From Gammaproteobacteria bacterium (GTDB lineage: Bacteria; Pseudomonadota; Gammaproteobacteria; Chromatiales; Chromatiaceae): DNA of 42,082 bases. Location: NCBI GenBank assembly GCA_020445335.1, contig JAGRGU010000062.1, positions 1 to 42,082 on the forward strand, read 5' to 3'. A program made the position numbers and the translations under genes. The notes beneath the pieces were generated by a model, which was given only the letters and a program-made list of their open reading frames with translations, had not been told where the DNA came from and did not search any database. Below are positions 1 through 11,362 of the stretch, piece by piece; the first letter of the stretch is position 1; each line of letters starts with the position of its first letter.

Positions 1-827
1 TGGGTTTCTACGCGCCGGCGCAGCTGGTGCGGGAGGCGCGCAGGCAGGGTGTAAGGGTGTTGCCGGTGGAGGTCGGACGCAGCGACTGGGAGTGCACGCT
101 GGAGCGGTCGACCGGTGCCGCCGGGCCTTGTCTGCGTCTGGGATTGCGGCTGGTGAAGGGGCTCTCCCGCGGCGGCGCGGAGCGCTTGGTGCAGGCCCGT
201 CGAGAGGCGCCTTTTAGCTCCGCCGGGGATCTCTCCCGCCGCGCCGGTGTGCACCGGGGGGAGCTGCAGGCGCTCGCCGCGGCCGGCGCGCTGACGTGCC
301 TTGCCGACGACCGGCACCGCGCCGCCTGGCAGGTGATGGGGGTGCGGCCGGCGCTGCCGCTGCTTGCCGACGGCGTGCGGGAGGCGGATCCGCCGCTCGC
401 TCCGCCGACCGAGGGGGAGAATATCCGCGCCGACTACGCCATGCTGGGATTGTCGCTGGGACGGCACCCACTGGCGTTGATCAGGGATCGGCTGGCGCGC
501 CGGAGGGTGATCACCGCGGCGGCGGTCGCCGAACGCCGGCAGGGGTCGCTGGTGCGCACCGCCGGCCTGGTGCTCTGCCGCCAGCGGCCGGCGTCCGCCA
601 ACAGCGTCACCTTCGTCACGCTGGAGGATGAGACCGGACAGGTCAACCTGGTGGTCTGGAAACAGCTGGCGGCGCGCCAGCGGCGGGAGCTGCTGCAGGC
701 GCAGCTGCTCGGCGTCGCCGGCGAGGTGCAGCGCGAGGGGGAGGTGCTGCACCTGATCGCGAAATATCTCTGGGACTACTCCCCGCTGTTGACGGGACTG
801 GTGACCCATTCGCGGGATTTTCACTGA
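1..827 (+). CDS. dnaE2: Error-prone DNA polymerase DnaE2, C-terminal part (5' end outside window)
   Basis: This is the last ~275 residues of a C-family DNA polymerase of the DnaE2/ImuC type, which carries out mutagenic translesion synthesis in the SOS response with ImuA and ImuB. The reading frame is open from base 3 to the TGA at 825-827 and begins with GFYAPAQLVREAR, the conserved stretch before the tandem helix-hairpin-helix region of DnaE2. The rest shows that HhH region (KGLSRGGAERLV), then an OB-fold segment (VTFVTLEDETGQVNLVVW) and the typical DnaE2 end, SRDFH. The internal GTG at 27 is not the real start. imuA/imuB would be expected upstream, outside the window. DnaE1 is unlikely because the protein stops directly after the OB fold, without the DnaE1 tail. 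Confidence 0.93.
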   Translation, partial: GFYAPAQLVREARRQGVRVLPVEVGRSDWECTLERSTGAAGPCLRLGLRLVKGLSRGGAERLVQARREAPFSSAGDLSRRAGVHRGELQALAAAGALTCLADDRHRAAWQVMGVRPALPLLADGVREADPPLAPPTEGENIRADYAMLGLSLGRHPLALIRDRLARRRVITAAAVAERRQGSLVRTAGLVLCRQRPASANSVTFVTLEDETGQVNLVVWKQLAARQRRELLQAQLLGVAGEVQREGEVLHLIAKYLWDYSPLLTGLVTHSRDFH

Positions 828-840
828 GCGCCAACGCTGA

Positions 841-2265
<1,425 letters not shown>

Positions 2266-2338
2266 CCGTCGGCAGGGTGGCGGACAGCTGCCGGGGAAGG
2301 CGCTACCATTATCAGCCTATCGCTCCCCGGAGTTTGTC

Positions 2339-2713
2339 ATGCTCGAGTACCTCACGCTGATTCTTCTCTGCCAGCTGGCTGGCGAAATCTTCGTCACCCG
2401 TTTGCAGGCGCCGCTGCCCGGACCGGTGGTCGGCATGCTGCTGCTGTTTCTGTTTCTGCTGTTCAGGGGATCCGTGCCCGAAGCGTTGGGACGCCTCTCA
2501 GCAGGGCTGCTCAATCACCTCTCGCTGCTGTTCGTGCCCGCCGGCGTCGGTGTGATGGTCCATTTCGAACTGTTGGGTGACGACTTCTGGCCGCTCGCGA
2601 CAGCGCTGGTCTTGAGCACGCTTGTCACCATCGCCGTCACCGCGCTGGTTATGGCCGCGCTCAATCGGACGGGATCCGCCAAGCCGCTGGCCGGGAAGGT
2701 GCGCGATGAGTGA
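2339..2713 (+). CDS. lrgA: CidA/LrgA family membrane protein
   Basis: A 124-residue, very hydrophobic protein with about four membrane segments and the family motif LQAPLPGPVVGMLLL near residue 25. LrgA/CidA proteins are holin-like; in Gram-positive bacteria they are tied to murein hydrolase control and pyruvate uptake, and in proteobacteria the pair is often glycolate/pyruvate-transport-like and poorly characterised. The start at 2339 gives a normal family length. The last 8 bases overlap the lrgB start (ATGAGTGA), so the two are translationally coupled. Role in this organism is inferred only from family. Confidence 0.88.
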   Translation: MLEYLTLILLCQLAGEIFVTRLQAPLPGPVVGMLLLFLFLLFRGSVPEALGRLSAGLLNHLSLLFVPAGVGVMVHFELLGDDFWPLATALVLSTLVTIAVTALVMAALNRTGSAKPLAGKVRDE

Positions 2714-3422
2714 GAGCGGCGATATCTGGGTCTATCTCAGCGCCAGTCCGCTGCTGCATCTGAGCCTGACGTTGAGCGCGTTCGTGGTCGCGTCGGCGCT
2801 CTACAACAGGCTGCGTCGGTCGCCGCTGCTGAATCCGGTGCTGCTGAGCGTGGTCGCGATTGTCGCGCTGCTGCACCTGACCGATACCGACTATGACCGC
2901 TATTTCGACGGCGCCAAGTTCGTCCATTTTCTGCTGGGACCTGCCACGGTGGCTCTGGCGGTCCCGCTCTACCGGCAGTTCGAGCGGGTGCGCAAGTCGG
3001 CGCTGGCGATTCTGGTCAGCCTGGTATGCGGTTCGCTAACCGCTGCGGTGAGCGCCATATCACTCGCCTGGCTGCTGGGCGCACATCCGGTTTCGATCGT
3101 TTCGCTGGCGCCCAAATCGGTGACCGCGCCGGTGGCGATGGGTATCTCCGAGCAGTTGGGCGGCCTCCCCTCGCTGACCGCGGTGCTGGTGATCCTGACC
3201 GGCATCGTCGGTGCGATGCTGGGTCCGGCGGTACTGAAACTGCTGTGCATCGAGGATCCCGCCGCCCAGGGGATGGCGATGGGAACGGCCAGCCATGGGA
3301 TCGGTACCGCGCGGGCGCTGCAGCTGGGGGAGCTGGCGGGCGCATTCGCCGGGCTGGCGATGGGGCTGAACGCGCTGGCGACGGCGTTGCTGCTGCCGTT
3401 GCTGTGGCGGCTGATGTTCTAG
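2706..3422 (+). CDS. lrgB: CidB/LrgB family membrane protein
   Basis: A 238-residue polytopic membrane protein of the LrgB family, partner of the preceding LrgA protein. It shows the diagnostic LAPKSVTAPVAMGISEQLGG segment in the middle and MGTASHGIGTARALQLGE near residue 200. The start is the ATG at 2706, inside the last codons of lrgA; a longer frame back to 2622 would be antiparallel to no known family sequence and lies wholly inside lrgA. The pair is transcribed from the sqr side and ends 21 bases before the convergent EamA gene. No terminator is visible in that short gap. Confidence 0.9.
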   Translation: MSESGDIWVYLSASPLLHLSLTLSAFVVASALYNRLRRSPLLNPVLLSVVAIVALLHLTDTDYDRYFDGAKFVHFLLGPATVALAVPLYRQFERVRKSALAILVSLVCGSLTAAVSAISLAWLLGAHPVSIVSLAPKSVTAPVAMGISEQLGGLPSLTAVLVILTGIVGAMLGPAVLKLLCIEDPAAQGMAMGTASHGIGTARALQLGELAGAFAGLAMGLNALATALLLPLLWRLMF

Positions 3423-3443
3423 CACGACCTCTTCGGCTGCGCT

Positions 3444-4364
3444 TCACCTCTTCACAAGTCGCTTCACTGCCCGGCCATCGATGGCCACCAGTCCCAATCC
3501 GATCAGTCCCATGCCGAGGTAGTGCTCGCCCGACAGCGACTCCCCGAGCAGCAGCGTACCCAGCAGAATCGCGGAGATCGGGATCAGGAAGGTGACCAGC
3601 AGCAGGTTGGTGGCGCCGGCAGTTGCGAGCAGCCGGAAGTAGAGTATGTAGGCCAACGCGGTGGAGAGGAGCGCCAGAATGACGATCGCGGCGATCACCA
3701 GTATGGATGGCAACGGTAGCAGCCATGGCTGATCGAAGCCAATCGCGAGCGGGGCCAGGACCAGCGAGGATGCGGTGACCTGGCCAGCCGCGGTCACCAC
3801 CGGGTCGACTCCCATGCGTTGGAAGCGGCGGCCGAAAACCCCGGCACAGGCGTAGCAGAACGCGGCCAGCAATATCGCGCACTGTGCCAGCAGCTCACTG
3901 CCGACACCCCGCAGCGCCGCGGGTCCCATCATCAATACCACGCCGCTGAACCCGGCCAGCACGCCCAGTGTTTTGGCCAGGGTGATGCGCTCATCGGCCA
4001 GCAGCAATCCCGCGACGATAATGGTGAACAGCGGCGCGGTGGCATTCAGGATAGATGCCAGCCCGGAGGTGATGTGGGTCTGCCCCCAGACGATCAAGAC
4101 GAAGGGTGCGACATTGTTGAGACAGCCCATGGTCAGGAAGGCGCGCCAGGCACCCGGTTTTCGCGGAGGATTCAGGCCGCGCAAGCCGGCGTAGATCCAG
4201 AGCGCGGCGGCAGCCAGCGATACGCGCAGCAGCACGATCGTCAGCGGAGGCAGTCCGGTGATCGCAAGTTCGATCAGAAAGAACGACCCACCCCACAACA
4301 GCGACAGCGATACCAGTAGCATCCAGTCGCGCGCGCCCATGGTGTGATCGATGGTCGATGACAT
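3444..4364 (-). CDS. EamA/RhaT family (DMT superfamily) transporter
   Basis: A 306-residue membrane protein with about ten hydrophobic segments arranged as two EamA repeats. The first repeat starts at LLWGGSFFLIELAI; the second (about residue 165 on) contains CYACAGVFGRRF and ends LLGTLLLGESLSGEHYLGMGLIGLGL, the usual DMT end motif. Such proteins export amino acids or other metabolites, and the substrate cannot be read from the sequence. The ATG at 4362-4364 is used; a second in-frame ATG at 4338-4340 (MGARDW) would remove only the short soluble leader. It is divergent from ada across about 200 bp. Confidence 0.88.
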   Translation of the reverse strand: MSSTIDHTMGARDWMLLVSLSLLWGGSFFLIELAITGLPPLTIVLLRVSLAAAALWIYAGLRGLNPPRKPGAWRAFLTMGCLNNVAPFVLIVWGQTHITSGLASILNATAPLFTIIVAGLLLADERITLAKTLGVLAGFSGVVLMMGPAALRGVGSELLAQCAILLAAFCYACAGVFGRRFQRMGVDPVVTAAGQVTASSLVLAPLAIGFDQPWLLPLPSILVIAAIVILALLSTALAYILYFRLLATAGATNLLLVTFLIPISAILLGTLLLGESLSGEHYLGMGLIGLGLVAIDGRAVKRLVKR

Positions 4365-4564
4365 GATTCGGTTCCTGGTCGTGGGGCAGAAGAGGAGCGG
4401 TAATCTACCCCGCGTTGCCTCGGTTGGATATCCGAATGTTGCGCGCTATTTCGATTGGATGGCTCGAATTTGAGATCAAGAATCGGATAGGGCGGGTTGG
4501 TGTTCTGGGTTAGGCTACTACAGCAGTCAATTCAGGGGTCTACAGATTGGACACGGGAACCGAT

Positions 4565-5635
4565 ATGAGCATGCCCACAGAGGAGACCATGTTCCGGGCG
4601 GTCGCGGAGCGCGATGAAGCTTATGATCACAGCTTTCTCTACGGGGTGGTGACCACCGGGATCTTCTGTCGTCCATCCTGCCGCTCGCGCCAGGCGAAGC
4701 CGGAGAATTTGCGCTTTTTTCCAGACGAACAAGCCGCCCTGCGGGCAGGCTTTCGTCCCTGTAAACGCTGTCGGCCGATCGAGCCCGGCGCAGAGCTGGA
4801 ATGTCTGATCGAGATAGCCCGCCATATCGATACCAACGCCGAGCAACGCCTGACATTGGCCGATCTTGCTGGTCGGTTCAAACTATCACCGTCGCATCTG
4901 CAGCGCCGCTTCAAAGACGCTTTCGGTGTTTCGCCCAAGAATTATCAGGACGCGGTGAGAATGCGGCGTTTCAAAACCATACTGCGTCAGGGCGAGGATG
5001 TCACCGGTGCCGTCTATGCCGCGGGTTTCGGTTCGCCCAGCCGGCTCTATGGCGAAGCTGCGCGCGCTGTCGGTATGACGCCGGGAGCCTATCGGGCCGG
5101 AGGGCGGGGTGAGCGCATCGCCTACGCCTGCTGCGAGAGTTCGCTCGGACCACTACTGCTGGCCGCCACCGACAGAGGCGTATGTTGCGTGCGCTTCGGC
5201 GACTCCGAGGCGGAGCTGCGCGATCAGCTGCGACAAGAGTTTCCCAACGCCGAGCTGGTCGCTTCCACCGCGGCCGGAAGGCCCGAACTGGACGCCTGGG
5301 TCGCGGCGATTAATCAGCATATCGCCGGTGGTGCGCCACTGCCCGAACTGCCGCTCGATATGCGCGGCACAGCTTTTCAGGTCATGGTGTGGCGCTTTCT
5401 GCTGGGTGTGCGCGAGGGGGAGGTGCTCAGCTACAGCGAACTGGCGCAGCGTCTGGGCAGGCCCCGCGCGGTGCGCGCGGTGGCGTCGGCTTGCGGCGCC
5501 AACCGCATCGGCCTGCTGATTCCCTGTCACCGGGTGTTGCGCAGCGACGGTGGGCTGGGGGGGTACCGTTGGGGAGTGGCGCGCAAACGGGCGCTGCTCG
5601 AGATCGAACGGAAGCGGCGCCGGGAGCGCTCCTGA
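4565..5635 (+). CDS. ada: Ada: methylphosphotriester/O6-methylguanine-DNA methyltransferase and AraC-type regulator
   Basis: A 356-residue three-part protein of the E. coli Ada type. The N-terminal zinc domain has CRPSC at residues 35-39 and CKRC about 30 residues later, the four zinc ligands of which the first is the phosphotriester methyl acceptor. An AraC-type helix-turn-helix follows (LADLAGRFKLSPSHLQRRFK). The C-terminal alkyltransferase domain ends with the active-site motif IPCHRV. Ada transfers methyl groups from damaged DNA to itself and, once methylated, activates its own gene and other adaptive-response genes. ATG 4565 is chosen; TTG 4547 lies further upstream and ATGs at 4571 and 4589 are possible. 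I saw no convincing Ada box upstream. Confidence 0.93.
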   Translation: MSMPTEETMFRAVAERDEAYDHSFLYGVVTTGIFCRPSCRSRQAKPENLRFFPDEQAALRAGFRPCKRCRPIEPGAELECLIEIARHIDTNAEQRLTLADLAGRFKLSPSHLQRRFKDAFGVSPKNYQDAVRMRRFKTILRQGEDVTGAVYAAGFGSPSRLYGEAARAVGMTPGAYRAGGRGERIAYACCESSLGPLLLAATDRGVCCVRFGDSEAELRDQLRQEFPNAELVASTAAGRPELDAWVAAINQHIAGGAPLPELPLDMRGTAFQVMVWRFLLGVREGEVLSYSELAQRLGRPRAVRAVASACGANRIGLLIPCHRVLRSDGGLGGYRWGVARKRALLEIERKRRRERS

Positions 5636-5728
5636 TCGTCAGCCTCCGGACCTCCGCCGACTGCGGTTTGGCAACGCCGGGCAGAGCGCATACCATTAGC
5701 GCCATTCGCTGCAATCAGGATTATCAAG

Positions 5729-6958
5729 ATGTCTGAAACCCCGGTTCGGAGACACTCCACCCGTTGCGTACGGGTCGGCGACGTCATGCTCGGCGGCACC
5801 GCGCCGGTGGTGGTGCAGTCGATGACCAATACCGATACCGTCGACGTGGAAGCCACGGTGGCGCAGGTGGCGGAGCTGGCACGGGCGGGATCGGAGCTGG
5901 TGCGAATCACCGTGAACTCCGAGCCGGCCGCCGCCGCGGTGGCGCGTATCCGCGATGGTCTCGACAAACTGGATTGCCGCGTGCCGTTGGTCGGCGACTT
6001 TCACTTCAATGGGCATAAGCTGCTGCAAAGATATCCGGAGTGCGCACAGGCGCTGGCGAAGTACCGCATCAACCCGGGTAATGTCGGCCGCGGCGCCAGT
6101 CGGGACGAGAAGTTCGCCTCGATGATCGAGCTTGCCTGCCGCTACGACAAGGCGGTGCGCATCGGCGTCAACTGGGGGTCGATGGACCAGGAACTGGTGG
6201 TGCGGATGATGGACCAGAACGCGCGCTCCCCGCAGCCGCAGGGGAACGACGCGGTGATCCGCGAGATCATGGTGACCTCGGCGCTGGACAACGCGCGCCG
6301 CGCAGAGGAGCTGGGGCTGGCTCGGGATCGTATCGTGCTCTCCTGCAAAATGAGCGGCGTGCAGGATCTGATCGGTGTTTATCGCGAGCTGGCTTCGCGC
6401 TGCGACTACGCATTGCATCTCGGGCTGACCGAAGCCGGCATGGGCTCCAAAGGGATAGTCGCTTCGACCGCGGCGCTTGCGGTACTGCTGCAACAGGGTA
6501 TCGGCGACACTATCCGCATTTCGTTGACGCCGGAGCCGGGCGGGAGTCGAACCCAGGAGGTGGTGGTGGCGCAGGAGATACTGCAGTCGATGGGACTGCG
6601 CTCCTTCATGCCGGCGGTAATCGCCTGCCCCGGCTGCGGTCGCACCAGCAGCAGTTTTTTCCAGCAGCTGGCGCAGGATATCCAACGCTATCTGCGCACG
6701 CAGATGCCGCAGTGGGCGGGTCGCTATCCGGGGGTCGAGGAGATGTCGGTGGCGGTGATGGGGTGCGTGGTCAACGGTCCGGGCGAAAGCAAGCATGCCA
6801 ATATCGGCATCAGCCTGCCGGGCACCGGAGAGGTGCCGGTGGCGCCCGTCTATGAGGATGGCGAGAAGACCGTCACGCTGAAGGGCGAGCACATTGCCGA
6901 AGAGTTTCAGGAAATCGTGGAGGCCTATGTCAAGCGCCGGTTCGGTTCAGGTGGGTGA
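5729..6958 (+). CDS. ispG: 4-hydroxy-3-methylbut-2-enyl diphosphate synthase (flavodoxin/ferredoxin) IspG
   Basis: A 409-residue [4Fe-4S] enzyme of the methylerythritol phosphate pathway, converting the cyclic diphosphate MEcPP to HMBPP. The sequence shows the N-terminal TIM-barrel signature ([12 protein letters not shown]), [17 protein letters not shown], and the cluster-binding C-terminal domain with CPGCGRT and [10 protein letters not shown], supplying the three cysteine ligands and the catalytic Glu region. The ATG at 5729 has AGGA at 5717-5720, 8 bases upstream. Length is slightly above E. coli IspG (372), as is common in other gammaproteobacteria. It stands alone here, convergent with the following c-di-GMP gene. 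Confidence 0.96.
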   Translation: MSETPVRRHSTRCVRVGDVMLGGTAPVVVQSMTNTDTVDVEATVAQVAELARAGSELVRITVNSEPAAAAVARIRDGLDKLDCRVPLVGDFHFNGHKLLQRYPECAQALAKYRINPGNVGRGASRDEKFASMIELACRYDKAVRIGVNWGSMDQELVVRMMDQNARSPQPQGNDAVIREIMVTSALDNARRAEELGLARDRIVLSCKMSGVQDLIGVYRELASRCDYALHLGLTEAGMGSKGIVASTAALAVLLQQGIGDTIRISLTPEPGGSRTQEVVVAQEILQSMGLRSFMPAVIACPGCGRTSSSFFQQLAQDIQRYLRTQMPQWAGRYPGVEEMSVAVMGCVVNGPGESKHANIGISLPGTGEVPVAPVYEDGEKTVTLKGEHIAEEFQEIVEAYVKRRFGSGG

Positions 6959-7180
6959 TTCGGTTCCGGATTCAACGGCAAGCGTTCAAATTGGCGGGAA
7001 CGATCAATCAGCGAGTAGTCCCGGCGGAGGAGTGCCCGCGAGGTGTTTTGGGACCTGGTGTCAGGCGGAATTCTCCGAGCCACCCGATCGGTTCAACCCG
7101 GACTCGCGGGTTCAGGATCCCACCCCCTCTCCGTTAATCGAAGATATCGTCAAGCACTCAATGTCGCTCCGGAAGCGGGA

Positions 7181-10100
7181 CTACAATCGGGCTGTAGCAA
7201 GTGGCAACGCATCAGGTTTCGCCAGCGCAAAACCCTGTGCATAATCAACCCCGATCTCACGCAGTACCTGTATGCATTCAGGGGTCTCCACGTACTCCGC
7301 CACTGTCTGCATCCCCATGCGATGGGCAAGCTGGTTGACCGCCTCGACCATTGCTCGATCGCCGCTCTCTTCGGCGATGCGTCTGACCAACTTGCCATCA
7401 ATCTTTATGTAATTGACTGGCAGGCTCTTGAGATAGGCAAAGGACGAAAGTCCACTGCCGAAATCATCCAAAGCGAATTTGCCGCCGATCTCACGGATCG
7501 CGTTTATCAGTTGCGTTGCTGCGCTTATATTGCGAATCGCGGCAGTCTCGGTTACCTCAAAGCATACCCTCTCGGGATCGATTTCATGGGTATCGAACTG
7601 TTCGCGTAGAAAGGGCAGGAGCTTGTCATCCCCGAGCAGATTTCCGGAGAGGTTGATCGCGAGGTTTGCTTGACTCTCATCAGGGAATAACTTCTTGTAG
7701 TCACGGAAAACCGTACGGATAACCCATCGGTCAATCTGGTCCATGTGGTCAAATCGTTCTGCAACCGGAACGAAACTACCCGGTAGCACCAGATTGTTGT
7801 CTTGATCGATCATCCGCAACAGTACTTCGCACCACTGCATTTTGGGCGTCTCATCTTCGAGGGAGAAAATCGGCTGACCGTATAGACGAAACCGGTTCTG
7901 TTCGATGGCACTGCGCATATCGGATAGGCGCAGTATCTCCCGGTGATGGGGGTCCGCACCGCTAAAATCCGGCTGGTAGACATGTACGCGGTTGCGTCCC
8001 AGATCCTTGGCCGCATAGCAGGCCACATCGGCATGGCTCAACAATACTTCCGCTGTTTCAACCTGCCCGGCGATGGCTACCACACCGATACTGACGCCAA
8101 TGTCGAAAGGCTGCTCGTCCCACACGAAGCGATAATCTCGCACGCTACTCACCAGGGTTTCCGCGATCTCGAAAGCCTTTTCGATCGGGCAGTTGTCCAG
8201 CAGCAGGCCAAACTCGTCACCACCCAGTCGTGCCAGGGTATCGCGCTCACGCACCTCATTCGCAAGCAGGTGTGAAATGTGTTTCAGAAGCTCGTCTCCG
8301 GCACGGTGACCGCAGGTGTCATTGACGATCTTGAACTGATCCAGATCCAGATAACAAATCGCGTGGCGTGTTCCGTACTGCTTGCTGCTGGCGAGTGCCT
8401 GCTCCAGCCGGCGGTCGAATTCACGCCGGTTGACAAGGCCTGTCAGGGTGTCGTGAGTGGCATGGTGGGCGGCTTCTCGCGCCATACGACGGGATTCGCT
8501 AACGTCATTGAACACCAGAACGACACCAGTCAACTTGTCCTTATAGTCACGGATGGGTGCAGCCGAATCCTGAATAGCGTACTCGCGACCGGTACGGCTG
8601 ATCAGAACCGTATGATTTGCCAGACCAATGACCCGTCCTTCATTACAGCAGCGCTGTACCGGATCGATGACCGGCTCCCGTGTCTCTTCGTTGACTATTC
8701 GAAACACCGCTTTCAGCGGTCTACCCCGAGCCTCGTCCGCGCTCCACTCCGTGAGATTCTCGGCCACCGGATTCAGATACTCGATGTCACCGTTGGCGTC
8801 GGTGGTGATGACCGCATCGCCAATGGAGTGCAGAGTAACCTCGGCCCGCTCTTTCTCCGCGTGCAAGGCCTTCTCGGTGCGAATCCGTTTTGCGACCTGG
8901 TCGGTCAGGTTAATGTTGGAGATGGCCAACTCCTCCGCCCGGCGCTCGTCAATGAGCCAACGTCCAGTCAAGGCAAGCAGAAACAGTCCGAACAGACCGG
9001 CAAACGAAAGTCCTCCACTGAGCACCCACCATCCGGTCCACGAACGACGTGCTGTCAGGTAGTTGTTGTCAGCTGTAACCCTGAGTTGCCAGACGCGGCC
9101 TGCCACCTCGTGGTGCCTGAGGTAATGGAGGTTGTTTTGCGATGCAGCGGGCCCTGCTGCTGAGACTGTTTTCACTTTGCCGTGATCGTCCAGGCGAGCG
9201 TAAGCCAGCTGCTCCGGGTTCTCTTCGTCTGTGTTGTCGGAGAGCTGTATCAACAGGTCGGTAACGCTTACTCCATCCAATGCTGTTGCAAGGACGTCTC
9301 CCAGGCGAAAAACACCGACCGCATAGCCAAGTAGTCCGGCGCGTCGTTCCTCGATAGTGGCAGGTACCGCTTCCGTACGGTAAATGGGAACAAACACCAA
9401 TACGCCGGTTTGGCTAGCTTCCTCCTGGACCAGGGTGATGGGTGGCGTAACCACCGCCTCGCCGTTATCCCGCGCCACGTCTATCGCCGTCCGCCGTTCC
9501 GGTTGGGAGTAAACGTCGTAACCCAGGGCGCCCTCATTGCCGGCGTAAGGCTCGATATAATAGACGGCTACATACTCGGGCCGGTCCGAGGCCGGGATGA
9601 GGTTTCCGTCTGCATCCCGTTGCCAGATGCGAAAATCGACAAAACCATCCCGGCGTGCTGTTTCCTCATAGGCCGGACGCTCTGCAGCGGAGATCCGGGG
9701 ATTCCAGGACAGGGCTTGTATCCCGGGCACACGCTCCAGGGTACGAGAGACGAAGGTGCGGAACTCTTTCCGACTTACCTCACTGGATCCGGCGAAATAA
9801 CTCTGAATGGCGTGCACGACTTCCAGATAGCGTACCATTTGCTTATCCAGAGATTCGGAGATGGCTTCACCATTTCGCGCGAATGCAACCCTGGCTGCCT
9901 GCTGTTCCTGGTGGCTCGCAAAGATGAATCCAATTACGACAAGGCTGAAAAACAGCAAGAGAGGAAGGGTGACCGTGAACCGGCGCTTGATCCATACTTC
10001 CCTCGGCCTCCCCGAAAAGATGAATACGATCGGCACGAAGATCAGCACTCCAATGCTGTCGCCCACCCACCAGGTCATCCAGCTGTAACCATACTCGGAC

Positions 10101-10570
10101 AAATCGATCAGCCCCGAGGCCACCAGGGTCGCGACGCCCCAAGTGGAATTAAGCAGGCAGCTGACCGGGCCGCCCAGCACCAGCAGAGCGACTATATTGC
10201 GCAGTTCGAGTAGCCCTGGATCTCGCTCGAAGAACCTTTGTACGAGTTTGGCCCCCAACAACGCCTGGGCACCGGCGCCGAGTGCGATAACAAATGCAAC
10301 TGAGGCCGTTTTCAGGGTGGGTATCGAGATCAACAATTCCGGGTTGGGACTGAGATTCGTCAGAAAGGAGCCGAGGATAACGCCGGGTAGGAAGCGGCCA
10401 CCGTATAGAAGCAGCGCGGCGAGAGCGATCCCGGCTCCTGGCCATACGGCAGTCGCGTAGCCTGGTGGAATCGCCAGCAACAGGCTGAGGTGTCCCGACA
10501 CAAAGTAGAGGAGTGCAATCAGGAGATTCCCACCTGCCGATCTGGATTTGCTACTGTTAAGGATATTCAT
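7181..10570 (-). CDS. Membrane MASE1-CHASE-PAS-GGDEF-EAL c-di-GMP signalling protein
   Basis: A 1129-residue sensor. It starts with a MASE1-like block of about seven or eight membrane segments (residues 10-220), followed by a CHASE-type periplasmic domain (about 240-440), another membrane helix (about 515-540), a coiled coil, a PAS domain (575-695), a GGDEF domain (700-865) and an EAL domain (880-1125). The cyclase motif GGDEF is intact at 783-787, with RERD five residues before it fitting the inhibitory I-site. The phosphodiesterase domain reads EVL at 915-917 rather than EAL, but keeps DDFGSG, KIDG and AEYVE, so activity is plausible. Both synthesis and breakdown of c-di-GMP are possible. 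ATG at 10568-10570 is preferred because GGGAG lies 5 bases before it; the GTG at 10600 would add ten residues. It is monocistronic. Confidence 0.92.
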   Translation of the reverse strand: MNILNSSKSRSAGGNLLIALLYFVSGHLSLLLAIPPGYATAVWPGAGIALAALLLYGGRFLPGVILGSFLTNLSPNPELLISIPTLKTASVAFVIALGAGAQALLGAKLVQRFFERDPGLLELRNIVALLVLGGPVSCLLNSTWGVATLVASGLIDLSEYGYSWMTWWVGDSIGVLIFVPIVFIFSGRPREVWIKRRFTVTLPLLLFFSLVVIGFIFASHQEQQAARVAFARNGEAISESLDKQMVRYLEVVHAIQSYFAGSSEVSRKEFRTFVSRTLERVPGIQALSWNPRISAAERPAYEETARRDGFVDFRIWQRDADGNLIPASDRPEYVAVYYIEPYAGNEGALGYDVYSQPERRTAIDVARDNGEAVVTPPITLVQEEASQTGVLVFVPIYRTEAVPATIEERRAGLLGYAVGVFRLGDVLATALDGVSVTDLLIQLSDNTDEENPEQLAYARLDDHGKVKTVSAAGPAASQNNLHYLRHHEVAGRVWQLRVTADNNYLTARRSWTGWWVLSGGLSFAGLFGLFLLALTGRWLIDERRAEELAISNINLTDQVAKRIRTEKALHAEKERAEVTLHSIGDAVITTDANGDIEYLNPVAENLTEWSADEARGRPLKAVFRIVNEETREPVIDPVQRCCNEGRVIGLANHTVLISRTGREYAIQDSAAPIRDYKDKLTGVVLVFNDVSESRRMAREAAHHATHDTLTGLVNRREFDRRLEQALASSKQYGTRHAICYLDLDQFKIVNDTCGHRAGDELLKHISHLLANEVRERDTLARLGGDEFGLLLDNCPIEKAFEIAETLVSSVRDYRFVWDEQPFDIGVSIGVVAIAGQVETAEVLLSHADVACYAAKDLGRNRVHVYQPDFSGADPHHREILRLSDMRSAIEQNRFRLYGQPIFSLEDETPKMQWCEVLLRMIDQDNNLVLPGSFVPVAERFDHMDQIDRWVIRTVFRDYKKLFPDESQANLAINLSGNLLGDDKLLPFLREQFDTHEIDPERVCFEVTETAAIRNISAATQLINAIREIGGKFALDDFGSGLSSFAYLKSLPVNYIKIDGKLVRRIAEESGDRAMVEAVNQLAHRMGMQTVAEYVETPECIQVLREIGVDYAQGFALAKPDALPLATARL

Positions 10571-11362
10571 GCTACTCCCGTCTGCGGCCACCAGTGGCAC
10601 TGGGATTTGTTTGGCTCAACCAGATTCCCGGAACCGATTTTCCGACCAAAGGACCGACCGATCGTGATCCATTGGCATCCGCCATTTTTTTTAGCGACTG
10701 ATGAATATCCGACTGCAACGTAAAAATGGCTGAGTATCTCTGCTGCATCGATCTGCCTGATTGGTAGACGCCACCCGCCCCATGCAAAACCCCGGCATGT
10801 TATGCCTGACCTGGGAGGATGGAATTTGGAGGCCCAAGCATACTACCAGAATAGAAGAGATCCGAAGCTCATCCTCTTCCTCGGACTGCACTTGGCGAGC
10901 CAGATCATAAGAGAGACGACAGTCGTGTGCGTCACCCCATCGACCGTTGCAGCGCGGTGCGGGAACATGCCCCTGCTTACCTTCAAGGTGGAACGAGGCT
11001 ACTGCACCGGTTCCGCTCCGATCTTGATAATAGGCACCTGCCAACTGGGCCGGCCTTTATGGACCGGTATCGACGGCGGGCTCGATGGCTCTGCAAACGG
11101 GTATAGCCGCAGGGTATCTGTAAGCCTACACAAGGCTGTGAGTCGCATTGTGATGCGCCTGGTACGTTACCGTCCAGTCAAGTGATTCAATTTGGATGCT
11201 GGTCAGCAGGCTGTTACAAGTGGGCAGCCAAGAGGGCGTTTTCTTCAAGCGCATCCGGAGGGAAGTGGTGCTGCTTCACTACTGATATGTCGTGTATGTC
11301 GTGCGATAAGCCCGGGAACCTTGAAATCAAGCCGCTTTCAACGAGCGGCAAGAGTCTGTTTT
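10571..11362. other. 792-bp intergenic stretch without a convincing gene
   Basis: Both strands hold open frames (10802-11185 plus, 10691-11044 minus), but neither has a ribosome-binding site, a recognisable family or gene-like codon use, and they overlap each other. The part next to 10570 must contain the promoter of the c-di-GMP gene. The end near 11331 holds a hairpin that could terminate the small gene on the minus strand. I cannot identify any remnant of a mobile element. Confidence 0.5.
11331..11349 (-). terminator. Possible hairpin terminator after the 133-residue gene
   Basis: On the minus strand GCCGCT and AGCGGC form a six-base-pair stem around a seven-base loop, 14 bases after the stop codon at 11363. 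The following T-run is poor, so termination here is only a possibility. Confidence 0.35.

Noticed and set aside
5696..6892. 398-codon minus-strand open frame opposite ispG
   Set aside because: His/Arg-rich shadow of ispG with no recognisable domain.
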